This document shows, piece after piece, positions 58,434 to 64,000 of a DNA stretch of 64,000 nt. The DNA is taken from assembly GCA_965662745.1 (NCBI GenBank), contig CBFIJK010000010.1, positions 9,974 through 73,973 of the forward strand, read 5' to 3'. Made by a program: the position numbers and the translations under genes. Origin of the DNA: Anianibacter sp965662745. Lineage in GTDB: Bacteria > Pseudomonadota > Alphaproteobacteria > Rhodobacterales > Rhodobacteraceae. The first letter of the stretch is position 1. Every line of letters begins with the position of its first letter. The notes under the pieces were generated by a model. The model did no database searches and was not told the origin of the DNA. It saw nothing but the letters and a program-made list of their open reading frames with translations.

Positions 58434-59138
58434 TTATTCCAAGGCGGCTACGGTCTCGCCCGGCAGCGTCCCTGAGATTTCCAGGATCAGTTTCCGCCGG
58501 ATCGCTTCGGCCAGATCGCCCTCATCGCTCGCTGTCACAACGAACGCGCCGATGCCGCCGATGATGCGCTCTTCATAGAGTGCGCCCAGATCGGGATACC
58601 GGGCGGGCGTGTCGCAAAACCGGCACAGGATCGGCAGACCGTTGATCGTGATCCCGGCCGCGACCACCTCGTCCCGCGCGACTGCGATCGGCGGGCCGGA
58701 ATAGCTGTTCGGGCTGTCGCCGGAGAAGTCGATGACCTTGCGCCAGCCTTCGAATTCGTTCTGTTCGATCAGCCGCTTGCCATCCAGCAGCGCCGCCCCG
58801 ATCGCGTTGCGTCCATAAGCCTGGCGCGACGGCACAAGCAGCGCCTCCGCAAATACCTGCGCGCTGTCCGGCCCGTCGATCTTCGTCCAATCGACAACGA
58901 CCGCCGTATTCGCAGCCCACTCGACATAGGTCACCGCGATGGCCCCGTAGGCGGAATTTCCGATGGCGGACAGAACGCGGGGATCGGTGATCGCCTCGGC
59001 ATAGCCCTGTCTTTGAAAGTCGATCTCGGCCTGGGTGATCGAGCCGGACGCATCCGCCAGAAGGACAAGTTCAAGGTCCACCTCCTCTGCGAAGGCAGGC
59101 AGCGCGAGGCATGTGAAGAGCGCCGAGAGATACCGCAT
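58434..59138 (-). CDS. Exported DUF1194 (von Willebrand A-like) protein
   Basis: A 234-residue protein with signal peptide about 1-17 (LALPAFAEE). The VWA-like domain has the MIDAS motif LVLLADASGSITQAEIDFQR and later IDFSGDSPNSYSG and NGLPILCRFCDTPARYP, the DUF1194 hallmark. Two cysteines probably form a disulfide. It is convergent with the preceding gene (10 bp apart). Function is unknown; such proteins may bind a metal-dependent partner in the periplasm. Confidence 0.85.
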   Translation of the reverse strand: MRYLSALFTCLALPAFAEEVDLELVLLADASGSITQAEIDFQRQGYAEAITDPRVLSAIGNSAYGAIAVTYVEWAANTAVVVDWTKIDGPDSAQVFAEALLVPSRQAYGRNAIGAALLDGKRLIEQNEFEGWRKVIDFSGDSPNSYSGPPIAVARDEVVAAGITINGLPILCRFCDTPARYPDLGALYEERIIGGIGAFVVTASDEGDLAEAIRRKLILEISGTLPGETVAALE

Positions 59139-59331
59139 TTAATAAAGTTTAGAGTGATGCGTCCGGAATGGAAGCGTTCACCCGTGGCAGCGGCCATCCG
59201 ACGCGGGGCGGCCCTTCGGTTTTGACCATCCGGGCAGACGGGCTACTCTTCTCTATATCGAAAATGTGCACCCCCATCTGCGCCCTGCCCCGCAAGCGAT
59301 CGACCCTTCCCTAACAAGCCAAGAGAAATTC

Positions 59332-60972
59332 ATGACCCATTCCAAGACCATCCATCCCGCCGCGCAGGCCTATGCCAAGGAAGTCGCCGACGGGACGCTG
59401 TCGCGCCGCGAATTCCTGACACGTGCGACGACGCTGGGTGTCAGCACCGCAGCGGCCTACGGGCTTCTGGGACTGGCGCAACCGGCCAAGGCCGCCGCCC
59501 ATGCCCAGGCCGGCGGAACGCTTCGGATCGAATCCACGGTGCACGCGCTCAAGGATCCGCGCACCTTCGACTGGCCGCAGATGTCGAACTTCACACGCGG
59601 CTACCTCGAATATCTCGTGGAATATCAGACCGATGGCAGCTTCGCACCCGCGCTTTTGGAAAGCTGGGAGGTCAATGAAGACGCCACCGAATACGTTCTG
59701 CGTGTGCGCCCCGGCGTGACCTGGAACAACGGCGACGCCTTCACAGCTCAGGATGTGGCCTTCAACATCGAACGCTGGTGCGAGACCGAGGTCGAGAGCA
59801 ATTCAATGGCCTCGCGCATGGCCTCGCTGGTCGACGAAGACACCGGAGTGGCCCGTGAAGGCGCCATCGTGGTCGAAGACGACATGACCGTGCGCCTCGT
59901 GCTTGGCCAGCCCGACATCACCCTCATCGCAGGCTTTTCCGACTATCCGGCAGCCATCGTGCATCAAAGCTTTGACGGCGATCCTCTGTCGAACCCCATC
60001 GGCACCGGTCCCTATCTGCCCGAGGAGTTCTCGGTCGGCGAACGGGCGGTTCTGGTCAAGAACGAGGATCACGACTGGTGGGGCGAAGGCGCCTATCTCG
60101 ACCGGATCGAGTATCTCGACTTCGGCACCGAACAAGCCGGGATCGTGGCCGCTGTCGATTCCGACGAGGTCGACATGGTCTACGAATCCATCGGCGAGTT
60201 TATCCTCGTGATGGACAGCTTCGGCTGGACCAAGTCAGAAGCGATCACGGCGAACACCGTCGTCATCCGCCCCAACCAGGAAGCGGAAGTCGACGGGATG
60301 AAGCCCTATGCCGACGCCCGCGTGCGCCGCGCGCTGGCCATGGCCATCGACAATAACGTACTGCTCGAGCTTGGCTTTTCCGGCAACGGTCTTGTCGCCG
60401 AGAACCACCACGTCTCACCGATCCATCCCGAATACGCGGAAATCCCGGCGCCTGTCTTCGACCCCGAGGGCGCCCTTGCGCTGCTGGAAGAGGCCGGCAT
60501 GGCCGATTTCGAGCATGAGCTGATCTCGATCGACGACACATGGCGCAAGGATACGACGGACGCCGCTGCCGCCATGCTGCGCGACGCTGGCATCCCGGTG
60601 CGGCGCACGGTTCTGCCCGGCTCGACCTTCTGGAACGACTGGGCGAAGTATCCGCTGTCGACCACCGACTGGGCGCAGCGGCCGCTTGGCGTTCAGGTTC
60701 TCGCCCTCGCCTATCGCTCGGGCGAGCCGTGGAACGAAAGCGCCTTCAGCAACGCCGAGTTCGACTCGCTGCTGGCCGAGGCGCTTTCGATTGCCGATGC
60801 CGACCAGCGCCGAGAGGTCATGGCCAAGCTGCAGACGCTCATGCAGGACGAAGGCGTGATCGTTCAGCCCTACTGGCGCTCGATCTATCGTCACCACCGC
60901 GAGAATGTCATCGGAGCGGAAATGCACCCGACCTTCGAGATCCACGTGGCAAAGCTGGGCTTTGCGGCCTGA
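59332..60972 (+). CDS. Tat-exported ABC-transporter substrate-binding protein (SBP_bac_5, peptide/opine type)
   Basis: A 546-residue protein beginning MTHSKTIHPAAQAYAKEVA with twin-arginine LSRREFLTRATTLG at about 24-37 and cleavage near AKAAAHA. The family-5 solute-binding fold is evident: GYLEYLVEYQTDGSFAPALLESW, VRPGVTWNNGDAFTAQDVAFNIERW, IGTGPYLPEEF, ALAMAIDNNVLLEL and DEGVIVQPYWRSIYRHH. It captures peptides, opines or related compounds in the periplasm. No permease or ATPase follows; a hairpin at 60987 and the island begin 250 bp later. Confidence 0.9.
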   Translation: MTHSKTIHPAAQAYAKEVADGTLSRREFLTRATTLGVSTAAAYGLLGLAQPAKAAAHAQAGGTLRIESTVHALKDPRTFDWPQMSNFTRGYLEYLVEYQTDGSFAPALLESWEVNEDATEYVLRVRPGVTWNNGDAFTAQDVAFNIERWCETEVESNSMASRMASLVDEDTGVAREGAIVVEDDMTVRLVLGQPDITLIAGFSDYPAAIVHQSFDGDPLSNPIGTGPYLPEEFSVGERAVLVKNEDHDWWGEGAYLDRIEYLDFGTEQAGIVAAVDSDEVDMVYESIGEFILVMDSFGWTKSEAITANTVVIRPNQEAEVDGMKPYADARVRRALAMAIDNNVLLELGFSGNGLVAENHHVSPIHPEYAEIPAPVFDPEGALALLEEAGMADFEHELISIDDTWRKDTTDAAAAMLRDAGIPVRRTVLPGSTFWNDWAKYPLSTTDWAQRPLGVQVLALAYRSGEPWNESAFSNAEFDSLLAEALSIADADQRREVMAKLQTLMQDEGVIVQPYWRSIYRHHRENVIGAEMHPTFEIHVAKLGFAA

Positions 60973-60986
60973 TCGCGCTGAAAACA

Positions 60987-61015
60987 CCACCGTCGGCCTC
61001 ATCGGCCGACGGTGG
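60987..61015. terminator. Hairpin after the binding-protein gene
   Basis: CCACCGTCGGCC (60987-60998), five-base loop, GGCCGACGGTGG (61004-61015): a perfect 12-bp stem 15 bp after the stop codon, without a T tract. In transport operons such hairpins often only reduce downstream read-through and protect the binding-protein mRNA. Confidence 0.6.
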
Positions 61016-61217
61016 ACCGGGTTGCAAGACCCGCAACGGATTCAGCTCTGGACTAGAAACTTGGTGCCGGTCGAGGGCAGCCGCAGGCTGTTTCTCCATG
61101 TCGTTCGTTGTCCATCTAAGCGCTCATTCGCCTTAAAAATATGATCGCCTCTGTCCGCCGGTGTCTTAATCTATCCGTGCCCATCCAGCAGTTTAAGGTG
61201 GATATTTAGGGGGACAC

Positions 61218-62471
61218 TTGATGCGCGCGAGAAACAGGCTTTCGGGACAGTTCCTTAAGTCCGCCCGGGCGGGGAAACACACTGCGATGGTGCGGGGCTT
61301 TGGCTGGTCAAGCGCGACGACGGTGGCGAACACTGGGTGTTGCGCGTCACCGTCGATGGCAGGCGGCGCGAAATGCGGCTGGGCGGGTTTCCGACGCTTG
61401 GGCTCGCCGAGGCTCGCAAGGTGGCGGACCGCTGGCGCAGCATCGCCGCGGCAGGTCGTGATCCGGTAAAGGAGCGTGAGGCTGAGAAGCGCGCAGCTCG
61501 GCGCCAGGACATCTCCCTCGCCGTGATCACCGACAGTGCGTTTGAAGCCCGCAAAGCTGAACTGAAGGGCGACGGCACCGCAGGCCGCTGACTCTCACCT
61601 CTGACGCTTCATGTCCGGCCAAAGCTGGGCAAGGTGCCGGTGACTGACCTCGACCAGCGCGACATCCTCGCCGCCATCTGGCACACAAAAGCCGACACAG
61701 CGCGCAAGGCGATCAACCGGCTTTCCATCGTGCTGCGGCACGCTGCTGCGCTGGGTCTCGATGTGGACCTTCAGGCCACGGACAAGGCAAAGGCCCTGCT
61801 TGGCAAGACGCGCCACTTGCCGAAAAACATCCCCGCGATGGAATGGGGGGGACGTGCCCGACTTCTATGGCAGCCTCGAAGAGCCGACGCTTGCGCATCT
61901 TGCCTTGCGGTTGCTGATCCTGACAGGGGTGCGCTCGTCCCCGCTCCGAAAGATCCGGCTCGACCAGATCGAAGGGGATGTCTGGACCGTGCCCGCTGAG
62001 AACATGAAGGGTCGCAAAGGAGCCACCGAGGACTTCCGAGTGCCCCTGTCAACCGAGGCAAGACGCGTCATCGACCTTGCACGCCCCCACGCCCGCAACG
62101 GCTTTCTGTTCCCGAACACGCGGGGCGGCGTAATTAGTGATATGACCTTGGCCCGGCACATGGAACGGCGCGGCCTCGAGGCGCGCCCACACGGCTTTCG
62201 GACGTCACTCAGGACTTGGCTGGCTGAGGCCACCAACGCCCCGCACGAGGTGGCCGAGGCGATGCTTGCACATGTGGTCGACGGCAGCGTTGTGCGCGCC
62301 TATCGCAGGACCGACTATCTCGAACCACGAGGTGTGCTCGCCGAACGCTGGGCGGACCATGTGACGGGGGGCCAGGGCAGGTGGTCAATCTGGCGACGCA
62401 TTCCGTCCAGCCGCATTGATCTAAGGCACCACATATGCGCTGCACCCCTACAACGACCGACTGCATATTGA
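61218..62471 (+). pseudogene. P4-type tyrosine integrase with frameshifts and a nonsense codon
   Basis: Pieces in different frames reconstruct one DUF4102/P4-like integrase. Frame A begins MMRARNRLSGQFLKSARAG; after about 24 codons the true frame shifts (near 61285) to B, which reads LRVTVDGRRREMRLGGFPTL. A TGA at 61589 replaces the tryptophan after AGR. A second shift at a run of seven G (61846-61852) leads to frame C, which holds the catalytic Arg (ILTGVRSSPLRK), HGFRTSL and Tyr (VRAYRRTDYLE). At least two frameshifts plus a stop make it non-functional. It marks the left boundary of a mobile island. Confidence 0.85.
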
Positions 62472-62513
62472 CATAGTGCAGGGTGTGCATGCATGTTGGC
62501 ACCACATAAGCGC
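62425..62513. repeat. 16-bp direct repeat pair near the AlpA-like gene
   Basis: GGCACCACATATGCGC (62425-62440) and GGCACCACATAAGCGC (62498-62513) differ at one base, 73 bp apart. The AT-richer DNA between includes TATTGACATA and TGCATGCATG. They could be operator sites for AlpA or recombination-related repeats, about 95 bp upstream of the alpA-like gene. Confidence 0.6.
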
Positions 62514-62608
62514 GCAAGATGTGCGCTCGCAGCTCCTATTGGAGCATCCCTTCGGGGGCGAGCTACATCTTTGCATGGCCCGTCTTCGTGTGAACACAGG
62601 ACGGAGAT

Positions 62609-62827
62609 ATGCAAAAGTACCTCACGCTCAAAGAAGTCTGCACTCGCCTCGGCAACCGCTCGCGGTCTTCCATCTACAACGACATTGAAGCTGGCCGCCT
62701 GCCCAAGCCTCTGAAGCTGGGCAGCCGTGTCTACTGGCCCGAAGAGGAGCTTGAAGCTCACTTCCAGACCCTTGTGGCAGACCAGCGCGCAGCGCTGAAC
62801 GCAGCCAACAACTCCGAGGATTGCTGA
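62609..62827 (+). CDS. AlpA-like helix-turn-helix regulator
   Basis: A 72-residue DNA-binding protein: KYLTLKEVCTRLGNRSRSSI is a MerR/excisionase-like HTH with a winged SRVYWPEEELEAHF end. It resembles AlpA/phage-transcriptional activators found next to P4-type integrases, where it controls excision. ATG follows GGACGGAGAT. It is intact although the adjacent integrase is broken. Confidence 0.82.
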   Translation: MQKYLTLKEVCTRLGNRSRSSIYNDIEAGRLPKPLKLGSRVYWPEEELEAHFQTLVADQRAALNAANNSEDC

Positions 62828-62958
62828 ATGTCGCGGGAGGTAATCCCCGGCGCGACGGCAATCGGAACCGGGGCTAAAGACCCTGTGGCAGGCGTCTGTT
62901 CGTTGCCTGAGTATACCGCACTTTTCCCGATCCTGGCTGTGCATTCGGGGGCGCTGGC

Positions 62959-63555
62959 ATGAACGCTCCGATCCACCAAGCGAAGCTTTCTGAACCGTTG
63001 CCCTACCTAGGCACCCCCGAGGGCCGCGCGGCGCTCTTTCGCAAGGAACTGATGAGCGCGGCCCTGGGCTACGCGGCCAAGGGCTATCCGGTGTTCCCGG
63101 CTCTTATGATCGACGGTCAGAAAAAGCCGCTGGTCAAGTGGGTCAAGGGCGAGGATGGCCACCCGGACCTGACCAAGCGGCGCGCGACGACTGACCCCGA
63201 GACGGTCAAGGCATGGTGGGCGCGCTGGCCTCTGGCCATGATCGGAATGCCCACGGGCAAGCCGTCTGGCGTGGTGGTGCTGGACATTGACCGCAAGAAT
63301 GGGGTGGACGGGCTGGCCAATCTGCGGGCGGTCGGGATCGACCCCTATTCCCTGTCCCCGCTCATATCCATCACCCCGAGCGGCGGCTTGCATGTGTTCA
63401 TGCGCTACAACGGTCCGCTCAAGAACTCTGCGGGCCTCTTGGCGGCGGGCGTCGATATTCGGGGGGACGGCGGCTATGTCGTCCTGCCCCCGTCTCTGCC
63501 TTCCATCACACGCGATGAATATCAATGGGAAGGAGGAAGCTATGGGCGCCTGTAA
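62959..63555 (+). CDS. Bifunctional DNA primase/polymerase, N-terminal domain only
   Basis: A 198-residue protein, MNAPIHQAKLSEPLPYLGTP with the prim-pol N domain (about 35-190): ALGYAAKGYPVFPAL, MIGMPTGKPSGVVVLDIDRK (metal-binding Asp pair), SPSGGLHVFMR-type sequence (here ITPSGGLHVFMRYNG) and YVVLPPSLP. It stops at TAA just after EGGSYGRL, where relatives continue. The following frame carries the natural continuation, so this is the truncated front of a larger replication protein. It lies 131 bp after the AlpA-like gene. Confidence 0.75.
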   Translation: MNAPIHQAKLSEPLPYLGTPEGRAALFRKELMSAALGYAAKGYPVFPALMIDGQKKPLVKWVKGEDGHPDLTKRRATTDPETVKAWWARWPLAMIGMPTGKPSGVVVLDIDRKNGVDGLANLRAVGIDPYSLSPLISITPSGGLHVFMRYNGPLKNSAGLLAAGVDIRGDGGYVVLPPSLPSITRDEYQWEGGSYGRL

Positions 63556-63741
63556 CCTTCCCGGGTATTCCCCCGATCTGCGGTCGCTTGAGGATACCAA
63601 GCGCGGCGAGAAATGGGCGCTGGACGCTGCGGCGGCGCTTATGGACGCGGCGCAACGGTCGGGCCTTGCCCAAGAGGATGGCCTCGAGGCGGTGCGCGCC
63701 ACGATCAGGAGCGGCCTGATGGCTGGCCTGCAAGAGCCTGA
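63542..63741 (+). pseudogene. Middle part of the primase in a shifted frame
   Basis: A frame beginning near 63542 reads DLRSLEDTKRGEKWALDAAA, then LMDAAQRSGLAQEDGLEAVR and ATIRSGLMAGLQEPEHP, the C-terminal helical section typical of the same primase family. It is +1 relative to the preceding 198-residue frame and ends against a further frame change near 63740. This confirms at least one frameshift in the replication gene. Confidence 0.65.
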
Positions 63742-64000
63742 GCACCCGCAAGACCGGCCCGACCATCGGCCCGCCCCGCACGGTCCAAAGATATTCAACC
63801 GGCCCCGGCGCGCGAGAGCCAACTCTATTCGGCGGCATCGCTCAAGGGAAAGCCTGTGCCGCCCCGGCAATGGCTGGTGCACGGGCTGGTGCCTCAAAAG
63901 ACCGTCACGCTTTTCAGCGGCGACGGGGGCACCGGCAAGAGCCTTTTTGCGCTGCAACTGGCGGTCGCGGTCGCGGCGCAAAACGCATGGATCGGCAAGA
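63742..64000 (+). CDS. AAA-family ATPase/helicase, RepA-like, N-terminal fragment cut by the window edge
   Basis: From about 63742 a third frame reads SLKGKPVPPRQWLVHGLVPQ and TVTLFSGDGGTGKSLFALQL, where GDGGTGKS is a Walker A motif of the RepA/DnaB-like ATPases paired with prim-pol proteins in integrated elements. No start codon lies upstream in frame, which suggests the primase and ATPase were one protein or that the start was lost. It continues past the right edge, so activity is unknown. Confidence 0.65.

Noticed and set aside
60973..61220. tRNA or other attachment site for the island
   Set aside because: No cloverleaf or tRNA 3' end is visible in the 248 bp before the integrase; the attachment sequence cannot be named without the other end.
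1..64000. CRISPR arrays, rRNA genes and riboswitches
   Set aside because: No regularly spaced direct repeats, no rRNA stretches and no conserved riboswitch core was recognised while reading the window.

Overview
The window is high-GC DNA with tight, often ATGA-overlapping operons and gene content typical of a marine or halophilic Rhodobacteraceae (Roseobacter-group alphaproteobacterium). Supporting content includes ectoine synthesis and degradation genes, a form II CO-dehydrogenase-like molybdoenzyme, a carnitine/BKACE pair, an ectoine-type aspartokinase, ExoD, CsbD, EcfG-like stress promoters (GGAAC-N16/17-CGTT) and an intergenic GC-rich hairpin repeat of a type I associate with this family. 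The assignment is inferred from content only; no rRNA or marker gene is present.

Layout. 0-2.7 kb (minus): end of an ectoine-degradation operon (aminotransferase, doeA, start of doeB). 2.8-11.9 kb: a DUF1932 dehydrogenase with phnM, a divergent FAD monooxygenase, a four-gene overlapping operon (methyltransferase, acyl-CoA dehydrogenase, CaiB CoA-transferase, extradiol-type VOC dioxygenase), rpe and an SMP-30 lactonase. 12-16.4 kb (minus): coxG-coxS-coxL-coxM of the form II (AYRGAGR) type. 16.7-22 kb (plus): an exported protease with SH3 domains, a di-heme DUF4384 protein and an OmpA protein. 22.2-25.3 kb: gcdH converging on a carnitine dehydrogenase/BKACE pair. 25.4-27.2 kb: a TetR regulator with a three-site operator and two target genes.

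27.3-45.1 kb is an osmoadaptation region: ectABC-ask with EctR, a ChaC cyclotransferase, a three-gene glucosylglycerol operon (gpsA, HAD phosphatase, ggpS), exoD, a GNAT-nitrilase fusion, an EamA transporter, an exported PRC-barrel protein, a broken mscS and trkH-trkA. 45.2-53.6 kb is one operon joining a GMC dehydrogenase, two cytochromes c and a caa3-type oxidase (subunit II-cytochrome c fusion, subunit I-III fusion, CtaG). 53.8-59.1 kb holds csbD, an IS3 scar, tRNA-Leu(GAG), a DUF2306 protein, a LytTR membrane regulator, lipB, a spermidine-synthase-like protein and a DUF1194 protein. 59.3-61 kb is a lone Tat-exported peptide-type binding protein. From 61.2 kb to the end is a decaying mobile island: an integrase with two frameshifts and a nonsense codon, an AlpA-like regulator and a disrupted primase/AAA-ATPase.

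How it fits together. The cell appears able to make two organic osmolytes (ectoine and glucosylglycerol), recover ectoine as food, convert carnitine toward glycine betaine, and import K+. Several of these or neighbouring genes carry general-stress promoters. The best candidates for under-described systems are the glucosylglycerol operon with its HAD phosphatase, the dehydrogenase-to-oxidase operon, and the protease/di-heme/OmpA trio.
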